A DNA stretch of 64,000 bases from Spirosomataceae bacterium TFI 002 (GTDB lineage: Bacteria; Bacteroidota; Bacteroidia; Cytophagales; Spirosomataceae). Numbering within the stretch: position 1 is the stretch's first letter; every line of letters begins with the position of its first letter. Positions 1 through 8,223 of the stretch are shown here, piece after piece. Position numbers and translations under genes: made by a program. The notes under the pieces were generated by a model that made no database searches, was not told the DNA's origin, and worked only from the letters and a program-made list of their open reading frames with translations. The stretch spans positions 3,301,001 to 3,365,000 of the forward strand of contig LT907983.1 of the NCBI GenBank assembly GCA_900230115.1, in the 5' to 3' direction.

Positions 1-130
1 TTACTGTGTTATTGGCAGAAATGTTTTTGACATCTTTTCTATATAGCATCAAGTCACTAGAAACTTGAGCCGAACAATAATGAGATAGTAGCACAATGAT
101 ACTAAGAAGGTATCTTTTTATGGAATTCAT
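1..130 (-). CDS. Secreted protein, N-terminal fragment (runs off the window)
   Basis: Reading the minus strand from an ATG at 130 gives 43 open codons up to the window edge. The first 20 or so residues are a classical signal peptide: MNSIKRY, then a leucine/isoleucine-rich core, then a cleavage-like CSAQ. The mature part visible is too short to assign a family. The start lies 28 bases after the stop of the GlcG/HbpS-like gene on the same strand, so the two are probably cotranscribed. I do not recognise the product; an exported protein is all that the sequence supports. Confidence 0.6.
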   Translation of the reverse strand, partial: MNSIKRYLLSIIVLLSHYCSAQVSSDLMLYRKDVKNISANNTV

Positions 131-158
131 AATTTTAGTCTTTTGTAGAAATAATGAT

Positions 159-644
159 TTAATCGAGAATCGAACTTGCTCCAGCTGTTGCTATAGCTCT
201 ATCTTGCTCTATGGTTCCGCCACTCACACCAATGGCTCCTATAATTTTGCCTTGCTTATTTTTAATAGGAATGCCACTAGGGAAAGTGATAAGGCCGCCA
301 TTGGAATGCTCAATATTGTAAATAATTCCTCCTGGTTGGGTTAATTTGCCCAATTCTCCAGTATCAATATCAAAGTATCTAGCAGTTTTGGCTTTTTTAA
401 TAGCGACGTCTATACTACCTAGGTAGGAATCATCCATTCTTACGAATGCCTTCAAGTTTGCCCCTGCATCTACAATGGCAATGTTTACTAGCACATTTGA
501 TGCTTCTGCATTTTTCTTTGCAGCTAGAATGGCTTGGTTAGCCTTGTCGAGTGTAATGTCGTTAGTTATTTGTGCGTTGAGGGTATTAGCTACCAAGGTT
601 AAGAGTATAAAAACACAAAATTTTGCTTTAGTACTTAAGTTCAT
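159..644 (-). CDS. GlcG/HbpS family protein, exported
   Basis: A 161-residue protein of the GlcG/HbpS (DUF336) family. Residues 1-24 form a signal peptide ending in LNAQ, and the rest is the single compact domain of the family, with ANQAILAAKKNAEA at the start, NIAIVDAGANLKAFVRMDD in the middle and the glycine-rich GKIIGAIGVSGGTIEQD near the end. Some members (HbpS of Streptomyces) bind haem and work with redox sensors; others have no known role. Export to the periplasm or surface is inferred. It follows a Crp/Fnr regulator gene on the same strand by 85 bases and precedes another secreted-protein gene. The family call is firm, the function open. Confidence 0.85.
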   Translation of the reverse strand: MNLSTKAKFCVFILLTLVANTLNAQITNDITLDKANQAILAAKKNAEASNVLVNIAIVDAGANLKAFVRMDDSYLGSIDVAIKKAKTARYFDIDTGELGKLTQPGGIIYNIEHSNGGLITFPSGIPIKNKQGKIIGAIGVSGGTIEQDRAIATAGASSILD

Positions 645-729
645 AATTGTCCTTCATATTTTAGTAATGCAAAGGTTATGATCTATTCTAAGAATAAAGT
701 TGAACTTGTTCAACACGGCTAAAAATTTC

Positions 730-1299
730 TTAAAGCTGCTTTTTTATTTTACTTAAAAATTCGTGGGTGATTCCTAAATAACTTGAGGTTTGCCTGTCGG
801 TGAGTTTAGAAACAATTTCTGGGTAGTTTTCTATAAAATGTGCGTATCGTTCTTTGGCAGTTAGGCTGTGGTTTCGTACTAATCGTCTTTGCCAAGCAAC
901 GATGGACTTTTGGAACATAATGCGAAAGAATCTTTCAGCATGAGGAAGGGTATTGTACAGCTTTGATTTGTCCTTTTGAGAAACGAGCAGGACTGTGCTG
1001 TCTTCCAAAGCTTGTATGTTTAAATCTGATGGAGTTAGATTTGTGAAGCTATCAATATCCATTAGCCACCAGTCCTTAGCCGCGAAGTATAGTGTGTTTT
1101 CGTTTCCTCTTTTATCTATTGTAAAGACCCTGAAGCAGCCAGCAACAACAAATCCCTCAAATTTACAAACTTGACCTTGTCTCAATAAATACTCCTTCTT
1201 CTTTATTATTTTAGGATTGAAGAATTGGCAAAACTCTTCGAGTTCGGTATTAGAAAATGGTGTGTTTTTAGCGATATGTTCTTTTAATAATTCCTTCAT
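730..1299 (-). CDS. Crp/Fnr family transcriptional regulator
   Basis: A 189-residue regulator of the short Bacteroidota Crp/Fnr type. Residues about 20-115 have the cyclic-nucleotide-binding beta-roll pattern (KKKEYLLRQGQVCKFEGFVV, then GCFRVFTIDKRGNE). The C-terminal segment contains a winged-helix region with the recognition-helix-like TDRQTSSYLGITHEFLSKIK. No Fnr-type cysteine cluster is visible, so oxygen sensing through iron-sulphur is unlikely. The effector is unknown, since most relatives in this phylum lack a demonstrated cAMP response. The next gene downstream on the same strand encodes the GlcG/HbpS-like protein, a plausible target or operon partner (inference). Confidence 0.88.
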   Translation of the reverse strand: MKELLKEHIAKNTPFSNTELEEFCQFFNPKIIKKKEYLLRQGQVCKFEGFVVAGCFRVFTIDKRGNENTLYFAAKDWWLMDIDSFTNLTPSDLNIQALEDSTVLLVSQKDKSKLYNTLPHAERFFRIMFQKSIVAWQRRLVRNHSLTAKERYAHFIENYPEIVSKLTDRQTSSYLGITHEFLSKIKKQL

Positions 1300-1632
1300 T
1301 GTAAGTTATCCAAACCTTGATTTGCTTTTCAAAATTTAGTGCTCGCATTAATTTGATGGTTGTAATTAAGTAAAATTTTGATTCTTAGAAGCTAGTAGAA
1401 GGCATTAATTCAGTACATCTCAAACTTATCCTAGATGGCCCCATACTTGGATCAAATAGCTCCGATGGGGATTAGGGAATTTCTAAAAATGCGTAAAGTT
1501 GCTCAATAACATGAACTAAGTAAACGAATGTGAGAGATATAGGGCAGATATATATCAACTCTAAGGTGTAGGAAAATTACGTTAAACAGCATTTTTCTTT
1601 AGATTTGTAATTATAATCGCAAAAGGACTAAA
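1300..1632. other. Intergenic region before nuoH
   Basis: These 333 bases separate the divergent crp-type gene and nuoH. No open frame of useful length, tRNA or strong hairpin is visible. A weak inverted repeat (CCCCAT at 1440-1445, ATGGGG at 1466-1471) is the only structure seen. The promoter-like box before nuoH is listed separately. Confidence 0.5.
1600..1607 (+). promoter_or_regulatory. Possible -7 promoter box before nuoH
   Basis: TAGATTTG fits the Bacteroidota consensus TAnnTTTG and lies 25 bases before the nuoH ATG. No convincing TTTG/TTG -33 element is visible at the usual spacing, so this is only a candidate. Confidence 0.3.
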
Positions 1633-2721
1633 ATGATCATTCCACTTCTTGTTTTTCTTGGACTCATAGGAGCAAATGTGATCATTAGCGTTTATGTAGA
1701 GCGAAAGTTTTCTGCTTTTATCCAAGATAGACTTGGGCCTATGGAAGTAGGTAAATGGGGGCTTTTACAGCTCTTTGCTGACTTACTCAAGCTTTTTCAA
1801 AAAGAAGATATAGTACCTGCTGCTGCAGATAAGCCATTATTTAAATTTGCTCCAAAGCTAATTTTCATGGCGGTATTCGCAGGTTTCGCAGTTATTCCTA
1901 TTGCTGCTGGTTTGCAAGGAAGTGCAACTTCTACCGGTGTTTTCTTCTTACTTTCTATTGTGAGTTTAGACATATTAGGAATCTTAATGGCAGGTTGGGC
2001 ATCCAATAATAAGTATTCGCTATTGGGTTCAATGAGGTCAGTAGCTCAGATTATTTCTTACGAAGTACCACTTGGCTTGAGTGTGTTATGTGTTACGGTA
2101 ATAGCTCAAAGTCTTGATTTGCAAGAGATTGCCATGCAGCAAGGTATTTTTTCTGAATCACAGAATTACCTTTTTGGTATCAAAGCCTTAGGAATAGAGA
2201 CTACCAATATAGGCGGGATATTAACTTGGAATATTTTCAGGAATCCATTCTTGATACCTGTATATGTCATATTCTTTATCACAACGCTTGCCGAGTGTAA
2301 TAGGGCACCATTTGACCTACCCGAGGCGGAATCTGAATTAATTGCTGGTTTTCAGACCGAGTACAGTGGATTTAGGTGGGCATTCTTGTTTTTAGCAGAA
2401 TATGGTCTCATGTTGCTGATGTCTATTTTGGGAGCGATCTTATTTCTTGGTGCTTGGAATACCCCATTACCCAATATTGGAGCGGTAAAACTCGCGGACT
2501 GGACTTCTGGTCAGCCATTTGAAATCAGTGGTTATATATGGGGAGGGTTATGGTTATTTGCGAAGGCATATTTCAACATGGTATTGATGATGTGGGTGCG
2601 ATGGACCTTGCCACGATTTAGGATGGATCAACTCATGTATTTGTGTTGGAAGGTGCTTACACCTTTTGCTTTGGTACTTTTGCTTATTTCCACTATTTGG
2701 AGAATGTTTATGATCATATAA
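1633..2721 (+). CDS. nuoH: NADH-quinone oxidoreductase subunit H (complex I)
   Basis: A 362-residue polytopic membrane protein with about eight hydrophobic helices, the usual size for NuoH/ND1. The diagnostic signature is present at residues about 220-250: AECNRAPFDLPEAESELIAG followed by FQTEYSGFRWA. The N-terminal VERKFSAFIQDRLGPMEVG, which lies at the quinone tunnel, is also conserved. NuoH sits at the junction of the hydrophilic and membrane arms, where quinone binds. Unusually, no other nuo gene flanks it: upstream is a divergent regulator and downstream, after 3 bases, a conserved unknown gene. The open frame is intact, so it is probably functional, with the rest of complex I encoded elsewhere (inference). 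Confidence 0.95.
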   Translation: MIIPLLVFLGLIGANVIISVYVERKFSAFIQDRLGPMEVGKWGLLQLFADLLKLFQKEDIVPAAADKPLFKFAPKLIFMAVFAGFAVIPIAAGLQGSATSTGVFFLLSIVSLDILGILMAGWASNNKYSLLGSMRSVAQIISYEVPLGLSVLCVTVIAQSLDLQEIAMQQGIFSESQNYLFGIKALGIETTNIGGILTWNIFRNPFLIPVYVIFFITTLAECNRAPFDLPEAESELIAGFQTEYSGFRWAFLFLAEYGLMLLMSILGAILFLGAWNTPLPNIGAVKLADWTSGQPFEISGYIWGGLWLFAKAYFNMVLMMWVRWTLPRFRMDQLMYLCWKVLTPFALVLLLISTIWRMFMII

Positions 2722-2724
2722 CTT

Positions 2725-3282
2725 ATGCCAAAGAATATTTCAAAAGAACTGGAAGGAGCAATTTTGGCTTTGCCTTTAAAAGAGCAAAATAGATTGTTGT
2801 TACGACTTATCGCTAAGAACGATATTTTGATAGAGCAGCTACATTATAAACTGCTCGAAACTCCTGAAGATCTGCCTTACAGAAAAGGTAATATCAAAGA
2901 AGATATTGACGAAAAACTGAAGTATTCATTTCGCTATCCAACCGAAATGCTTTGGGAAATAAAAAGGCTAAATTCCTCAATAACAAGATATAGGAGAGTT
3001 ACAACGGATAAATACGGAGAAGTTGAGCTTGGCTTATATTTGATTGGTGCGGTGTTAAGTTCTAATATTAACTTCCTAGAAATACTTTCTTCTCGCACCG
3101 AAAAACTAAGTCTATATTTGGTCAAAAGAATGATTATGATTCTCAAAAACCTATCGAAACTTGATAGGGAATATTACATTGATTTTGAGAAAGACGTGAG
3201 CTATATTTTGGATGAAATGCATAAAAAGATCACACGAATTCATGCACGTCAATTAGATTTACCTACTAAATTTGAAATCTAA
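2725..3282 (+). CDS. Conserved hypothetical protein
   Basis: A 185-residue, probably cytoplasmic and mostly helical protein with many charged residues and no signal peptide or transmembrane segment. I recognise no named domain. The N-terminus (ISKELEGAILALPLKEQNRLL) and the middle (KYSFRYPTEMLWEIKRLNSS) look like helical bundles, and the C-terminus is strongly basic/hydrophobic. It starts 3 bases after nuoH and overlaps the start of proB by 11 bases, so it is translated from the same transcript as both. Position next to proB and nuoH does not suggest a function. Confidence 0.75.
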   Translation: MPKNISKELEGAILALPLKEQNRLLLRLIAKNDILIEQLHYKLLETPEDLPYRKGNIKEDIDEKLKYSFRYPTEMLWEIKRLNSSITRYRRVTTDKYGEVELGLYLIGAVLSSNINFLEILSSRTEKLSLYLVKRMIMILKNLSKLDREYYIDFEKDVSYILDEMHKKITRIHARQLDLPTKFEI

Positions 3283-4321
3283 TTCTCTTATTTTGACAGA
3301 TAAACCTATTCTCGTCCTAAAGTTTGGAACAGCATCCATCACTACAGAAACTGGTGAACCCAACGTTGCTGTAATAGCCCAGATTGCGAAAGAAATAAGC
3401 TCGCTTCACAAAGATTATCATGTTGTCATTGTCTCCTCGGGAGCAGTGGGAGCTGGTAAAAGCTTTATCAAAGATTACAAAGGAGAACTCATTCAGCGGA
3501 AGGCCGCTGCGGCGATAGGAAACCTTGCATTGATTGGTATTTACGCCAAAGAGTTCAATAAATATGGTATCCAAGTTGCTCAGAGCCTTTGTGAAAGAAA
3601 ACACTTTGCTGATCGAAAGCAGTTTTTACAATTAAAATCTACCTATCAGGAGCTTTGGAAAAATAACATCATTCCCATTGCCAATGAAAACGATGTGGTG
3701 AGTAGTCGTGAGCTTCAGTTTAGTGATAATGATGAACTGGCTACTATTATTGCAGCGGGTTTTGGAGCTGAAAAGCTAATGATTTGTACCAAAAGTGGGG
3801 GATTGTTAGATGCCAAGTTAAAAGTCATTCCTGTTGTGACGGATATAGACAAGGAGACCATGAAGCTAGTAGACAATAAAATGTCAACAAGTGGACTGGG
3901 CGGTATGGCCTCAAAATTAACTTTCACAAAACGTGCAACTTCTGTTGGGATTGAAGTCATTGTGTTTGGAATAAGTGAGATATGTGGAATTCTAACAGCC
4001 TTTGAAGGGAAGTCGGGTACAAAGTTTTTGCCTAAATCTGGTTTTGTTTCTGTGAGGAATAAATGGCTCGCAAGTGGTTCTGTATCAACAGGTCAAGTGA
4101 TATTGGATGATGGAGCTGTTACTGCCATTAGAAACCGAAAGAGCTTGCTGTCAGTAGGAGTAAAGGCAATTAAAGGTGAGTTTCAAGTTGGTGAGTTTAT
4201 AGAGCTATTAAATGCAAAGAAAGAGTCTATTGCAGTGGCAAAGTCAAAATTTGCTTCTGTTGATTTTGACAAAGAAACCAGTGTTTTAATTGCCCACGCA
4301 GACGATATCGTTTTGCTGTAA
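3272..4321 (+). CDS. proB: Glutamate 5-kinase
   Basis: A protein of 349 residues from a TTG at 3272 that phosphorylates glutamate as the first step of proline synthesis. The amino-acid kinase domain begins with LVLKFGTASIT, followed by VVIVSSGAVGAG and the substrate-binding region IIPIANENDVV plus FSDNDELATIIA. The C-terminal 80-90 residues (NKWLASGSVSTGQVILDDGA and on) are the PUA domain found in long-form ProB. The start is uncertain: a second TTG at 3293 would remove seven residues and the 11-base overlap with the previous gene. proA, the usual partner, is not adjacent. The gene ends 4 bases from the convergent DUF4056 gene. Confidence 0.92.
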   Translation: MKSNSLILTDKPILVLKFGTASITTETGEPNVAVIAQIAKEISSLHKDYHVVIVSSGAVGAGKSFIKDYKGELIQRKAAAAIGNLALIGIYAKEFNKYGIQVAQSLCERKHFADRKQFLQLKSTYQELWKNNIIPIANENDVVSSRELQFSDNDELATIIAAGFGAEKLMICTKSGGLLDAKLKVIPVVTDIDKETMKLVDNKMSTSGLGGMASKLTFTKRATSVGIEVIVFGISEICGILTAFEGKSGTKFLPKSGFVSVRNKWLASGSVSTGQVILDDGAVTAIRNRKSLLSVGVKAIKGEFQVGEFIELLNAKKESIAVAKSKFASVDFDKETSVLIAHADDIVLL

Positions 4322-4325
4322 GGTT

Positions 4326-5378
4326 TTACTTTTCGGCGATTTTACGAACTTCCTTCTTTAGTTTTCGAATGTCTACTTTTTCCTGTTTCTGAATAATTTT
4401 CATTTCCATGAGGAGGTTTTCGGCCTTTATCAATTCAATAATCCCAGGGAAATCTCTCTGAGTGATTACATTGTTGGTTTTGGAAAGTGATAAACTCTCA
4501 CTCTTTATTTTGTGGCTATTTTCGATTTTGAAATCGTAGTATTGGTGTAAACTTTGGTCGGGTTTGTAAATGATCACCGGCTCAATATAATTATTGACCA
4601 ACCAAGGACTCAGAAAATGAGCTTCGTCAAAATATCGTTTCAAAAGTACATTGGAACTAGGAAGGGCCTTTGTGCTGGACCACCAATAACCTTCTACCTC
4701 GTTCATGGCGTCATAGGTTTTATCTAGGTCTACAACTCCAAGCGATAATAGCTTTTCTGCCAAAAGCTGATCCATTGCTTCTTCGTATGGTAAATGGCTC
4801 TTTGCTGCTTCTATGCCTAACCTTACTCCCAATAAGTTGGAATAAAGATCTTCTGGTGAAAAACTTGAGTAGGCTTCTGGAATTAAAGGAATATAAGAGG
4901 AGCCATACCATGTGGCAATTTCATGCCAAAGGGATAAGTCATAAGCGATGCTACCAGCAAGCTCATAAAGGTCTATTTTTTGGGATGGGATGGTTATTTC
5001 CAGACTTTTTGTGCCTCCTTCGTTGCCGAGTGTCATTTTAAAGACCTCATTTGCTTGTTTAGATTCCAGTAGGTTATATAAATAAACTGTCCAGTCTGCA
5101 TAATCTCTTAAATGGCCTAAGTCAATAAATCCACCGCGAGAAGTATAGACTATTCCGTTTTGTTCTTTTGGTCCACCGAGGTATTGATGTTGTCCTATGT
5201 TGTTGTAATCGATAAGATCATTTCTTTTCAAAAAAGGGATACGTGCAATGCTAAGGTCGTGACCAAATGCACAACATGTTCGAATTACATTAGGTGGTAC
5301 TTGTTCTAAGTCTTTTTGAGAAGGTTTCTCTGCAAAAGCATGAAGTGCAAAAAGAATTAAAAACGGGAATATCTTCAT
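4326..5378 (-). CDS. DUF4056-type secreted or lipid-free periplasmic protein
   Basis: A 350-residue protein with a short signal peptide (MKIFPFLILFALHAFA). The conserved body contains RTCCAFGHDLSIARIPF, then SRGGFIDLGHLRDYADW, then SLWHEIATWYG and FSPEDLYSNLLGVRLG, which match my memory of the DUF4056 family. The His/Asp-rich GHLRDYADW and the HEIATWYG motif look like a metal or catalytic site, but no activity is established. The C-terminal 60 residues are lysine-rich and probably helical. Its upstream region contains the 125-bp tandem repeats, which could affect its expression (inference). Confidence 0.7.
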   Translation of the reverse strand: MKIFPFLILFALHAFAEKPSQKDLEQVPPNVIRTCCAFGHDLSIARIPFLKRNDLIDYNNIGQHQYLGGPKEQNGIVYTSRGGFIDLGHLRDYADWTVYLYNLLESKQANEVFKMTLGNEGGTKSLEITIPSQKIDLYELAGSIAYDLSLWHEIATWYGSSYIPLIPEAYSSFSPEDLYSNLLGVRLGIEAAKSHLPYEEAMDQLLAEKLLSLGVVDLDKTYDAMNEVEGYWWSSTKALPSSNVLLKRYFDEAHFLSPWLVNNYIEPVIIYKPDQSLHQYYDFKIENSHKIKSESLSLSKTNNVITQRDFPGIIELIKAENLLMEMKIIQKQEKVDIRKLKKEVRKIAEK

Positions 5379-5479
5379 TGATTTATATATTGGCTTAATT
5401 GGAACGAAGGTAATTGAGTTTCATTTGATAATTGCTATAAATATTTGCTAATGAGTATGCTATGGTGTAAAAAACTATT

Positions 5480-6205
5480 GCCTTTTGACTTGGTATTAGA
5501 CTTTTAAGTGGTTTCGGAAGCGTTTCTTTTAGAATGTGGTTTCGACGATGGTAATTTTTTAGAATGTCATTTATATTTTTTGAATCTCAACCACCTGTGA
5601 ATAATGTTAAAATAGCTGCCTGAGCTTCCTATTAGGGAGATTTTACTTTTTGGGCAGAATGTGGTTTCGACGATGGTTGTTTTAGAAAATGTCATTTATA
5701 TGTTTTGAATCTCAACCACCTGTGAATAATGTTAAAATAGCTGCCTGAGCTTCCTATTGGGGAGATTTTGCTTTTTGGGCAGAATGTGGTTTCGACGATG
5801 GTTGTTTTAGAAAATGATATGTTTATGTTTTGAATCTCAACTACCTGTGAATAATGTTAAAAAAGCTGCCTGAGCTTCTATTTGGGTATATTTTGCTTTC
5901 TTGGTAAAATGTGGTTTCGACGATGGTTGTTTTAGAAAATGATATGTTTATGTTTTGAATCTCAACTACCTGTGAATAATGTTTAAAAGGCTGACTGAGC
6001 TTCCTTTTGGGGATATGTTGCTTTCTTGGTAAAATGTGGTTTCGACGATGGTTGTTTTAGAAAATGATATGTTTATGTTTTGAATCTCAACCACCTGTGA
6101 ATAATGTTAAAATAGCTGCCTGAGCTTCCATTTGGGGATATTTTGCTTTCTGATCGCAGTGTTGTCGAAGGCGGACTAATCTCAACAATTCGTGAGGTCG
6201 ACTAA
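5480..6205. repeat. Tandem array of 125-bp noncoding repeats
   Basis: Five full copies start at 5533, 5658, 5783, 5908 and 6033, each exactly 125 bases after the last, and each beginning AATGTGGTTTCGACGATGG. A decayed half copy precedes them (5480-5535) and a degenerate remnant follows (about 6158-6205). Because 125 is not a multiple of three, the array cannot encode a protein repeat in one frame. Copies 1-2 and copies 3-5 form two sequence subgroups, pointing to segmental expansion. Each unit holds a short inverted pair (GTGGTT and AACCAC), and copies 2-5 have a TTG followed after 19 bases by TATGTTTTG, which is close to a Bacteroidota promoter. The role is unknown. Confidence 0.95.
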
Positions 6206-6243
6206 CTGATTAACCATTGAAAACAAAAGGGAGTAAAACAAAA

Positions 6244-6270
6244 TTGCCTACCTCCAAAGGAAGTAGGCAA
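6244..6270 (-). terminator. Rho-independent terminator after the 155-residue secreted protein
   Basis: An 8-bp perfect stem (TTGCCTAC with GTAGGCAA) and an 11-base loop lie 40 bases beyond the stop of the minus-strand gene. On that strand it is followed by the T-rich TTTTGTTTTA. Confidence 0.75.
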
Positions 6271-6309
6271 TAAATCTATTCAACCCTAACCTATTAAACT
6301 ATGAAAATC

Positions 6310-6777
6310 TTATCTACCAATTGGTCTATCAAAATTGACCATTACTGGTACTTCAATTGTGTTTTCGATTTCTCTGTCCATAACTTTGCTTGACCATACA
6401 AATTGGTAGATAGCAGAAGTTAAGTTTACTTTTTTAAGCCACTGAGCAGCTTCTTCGCCTTTAATTGTTGCCAATTTTGCGTTGATTGATTTTGCTGCTT
6501 GCAAAAACTCTGCTTGTTCTGCAGGAGTCATGCTCTGGAACTTTCCTGTTGAAACATTGTAAAGGTTTACAACCTTGTTGAATGTATTCCAATCAGTTGA
6601 ATTTTTCTTAACGAAACGCTTTGCTTTTGAACTCATGAATGAATTAAACTCATTCGAAGAATTTGAAACTAAGTATTTCGATGTACTGTCTGTTGTTGCA
6701 TTAGCTGTGAAATTAACTCCGTTAATTAAGAATGCTAAAGCTGTTGCGAATATTATTTTTCTTGTTGTCATAATCAT
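6310..6777 (-). CDS. Small secreted protein of unknown function
   Basis: A 155-residue protein with a signal peptide ending near TANA (residues 1-28; the alternative start at the third codon, MTTRKIIF, is equally good). The mature part is rich in Asn, Ser and Lys, has no cysteine, and looks alpha-helical in its centre (MTPAEQAEFLQAAKSINAKL). I recognise no family. It is monocistronic, between a good terminator and an AT-rich upstream region of 240 bases. Export to the periplasm is inferred. Confidence 0.65.
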   Translation of the reverse strand: MIMTTRKIIFATALAFLINGVNFTANATTDSTSKYLVSNSSNEFNSFMSSKAKRFVKKNSTDWNTFNKVVNLYNVSTGKFQSMTPAEQAEFLQAAKSINAKLATIKGEEAAQWLKKVNLTSAIYQFVWSSKVMDREIENTIEVPVMVNFDRPIGR

Positions 6778-7016
6778 GTTTTATTACAATTCTACTTGTG
6801 GATTGCAGGACAAAAGTAGTGCTAAAAATGACTAGTGAAAAATAATATATACAATGACTTACAAAATAAAAGAAGGTATAATTAAAAAAATAAAGAATAA
6901 AATATTTCAATATTATCAATAGAAGCCTATGTGGCGAACAAAATTTCAGTCTTGTCAAATTTTAATGAAGAAAATATTTTTTTCTAGCAAACTTGAAAGT
7001 TCTTTATAAAGTACAA

Positions 7017-7577
7017 TTATTCATTGAAGGAATTCATAGTGTTGTTACAACCCACTGTACAAAAGCTCAAAATCATGTCGGAGACCTTGTCCAACTTAAG
7101 AATCATGCCAATCATTTCGTCCTCTGGGAAGTTGCTTAAAACGTAATCGGCTTGTCGACCACGCGGAAAATCGTCGCCTACACCAATTTTTATTCGGGCA
7201 TACTCTTGAGTTTGTAACTGTGCTTCTATGTCTTTGAGTCCATTGTGTCCTCCAGCAGATCCTTTTGGTTTAAGTCGTAGCTTACCAGTGGGTAATGAGA
7301 TATCGTCAGTCACTACTAAAAGATTTTCTACAGGTATTTTATGTTGCTGCATGTAACTCCTTACTGCTTTTCCTGATAGGTTCATGAAAGTAGTGGGTTT
7401 GATGAGGTGAATGGTACGTCCTTTGGTTTTCCATTCTGTATGATAGGCTAGTTTTTTCATTTCAAACTTGAGGCCTTGTTGTGCTGCCAAGCGATCAAGT
7501 GCCATAAAACCTATGTTATGACGAGTAAAAGCATATTGTGGGCCAATATTTCCAAGACCAGCAATGAGGTATTTCAT
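7017..7577 (-). CDS. pth: Peptidyl-tRNA hydrolase
   Basis: A 186-residue enzyme, the standard Pth length, that releases peptides from peptidyl-tRNA dropped by stalled ribosomes. The catalytic set is visible: Asn10 in GLGNIG, His20 in FTRHNIGF, Asn66 in TTFMNLSGK, the aspartates of VVTDDISLPTG at 91-92, and Asn112 in GGHNGLKDIE. The start at 7577 gives the expected MKYLIAGLGN. It is alone on the minus strand, divergent from pyrR with about 100 bases between the starts. Essential housekeeping gene in most bacteria. Confidence 0.96.
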   Translation of the reverse strand: MKYLIAGLGNIGPQYAFTRHNIGFMALDRLAAQQGLKFEMKKLAYHTEWKTKGRTIHLIKPTTFMNLSGKAVRSYMQQHKIPVENLLVVTDDISLPTGKLRLKPKGSAGGHNGLKDIEAQLQTQEYARIKIGVGDDFPRGRQADYVLSNFPEDEMIGMILKLDKVSDMILSFCTVGCNNTMNSFNE

Positions 7578-7675
7578 TTTGTAAATCGTGTTTTTGAAGA
7601 TTATTCTCTATTCTATGCCCAGTTTTAAGTATATCTGGATATTTTTGTTTGCAAGTTAGCCCATTCGCTTTTTTG

Positions 7676-8215
7676 ATGAATAAAAAAAGATTAATACTTA
7701 GTCAGCCATTATTGGATTTTACGCTTCAGCGTTTATGTCAGCAATTGATAGAGAATCATGGTGACTTATCTGAAGTAGTATTTGTAGGTCTTCAGCCTAG
7801 AGGTACATTTTTAGCAGATAGAATTGTAGCCGTATTATCCAAGCAAGTCAAAGAACCTATCAAATGGGGATATTTGGATGCGACCTTTTATCGTGATGAC
7901 TTTAGAAGAAGAGATTCTCCACTTTCGCCCAATACAACCAATCTCGTTCATTTAGTAGAAAACAAAGACGTGGTATTGATAGACGATGTACTTGCAACTG
8001 GAAGAATGGTGAGAGCTGCATTGGATGCACTCCAAGCTTTTGGAAGACCAAGAAAAGTGGAGCTGCTTTGTCTTATAGATAGAAGCTATAACCGAGACCT
8101 TCCTATACAGCCAGACTATGTAGGTAAAAAAGTTAATACGCTCGATACACAAAAGGTACTCGTGCAATGGGCAGAACAAAATAAGAAAGACGACAAGATT
8201 TGGCTAATGATGTAG
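7676..8215 (+). CDS. pyrR: PyrR-like phosphoribosyltransferase (uracil regulator / uracil phosphoribosyltransferase)
   Basis: From the ATG at 7676 the product has 179 residues. The type I phosphoribosyltransferase PRPP loop, VVLIDDVLATGR, is at residues 99-110, and the upstream VGLQPRGTFLADRI and the flap-region FYRDDFRRRD fit PyrR. In Gram-positives PyrR attenuates pyr mRNA; in Bacteroidota its regulatory role is unproven and it may act mainly in uracil salvage. An in-frame TTG at 7649 would add nine residues with no sign of conservation, so the ATG is preferred. The end overlaps the aat reading frame region, suggesting cotranscription with aat. Confidence 0.88.
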   Translation: MNKKRLILSQPLLDFTLQRLCQQLIENHGDLSEVVFVGLQPRGTFLADRIVAVLSKQVKEPIKWGYLDATFYRDDFRRRDSPLSPNTTNLVHLVENKDVVLIDDVLATGRMVRAALDALQAFGRPRKVELLCLIDRSYNRDLPIQPDYVGKKVNTLDTQKVLVQWAEQNKKDDKIWLMM

Positions 8216-8223
8216 CCATTGTT

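Noticed and set aside
5480-6205. CRISPR array
   Set aside because: The repeats are contiguous 125-bp units with no unique spacers, and no cas genes are present.
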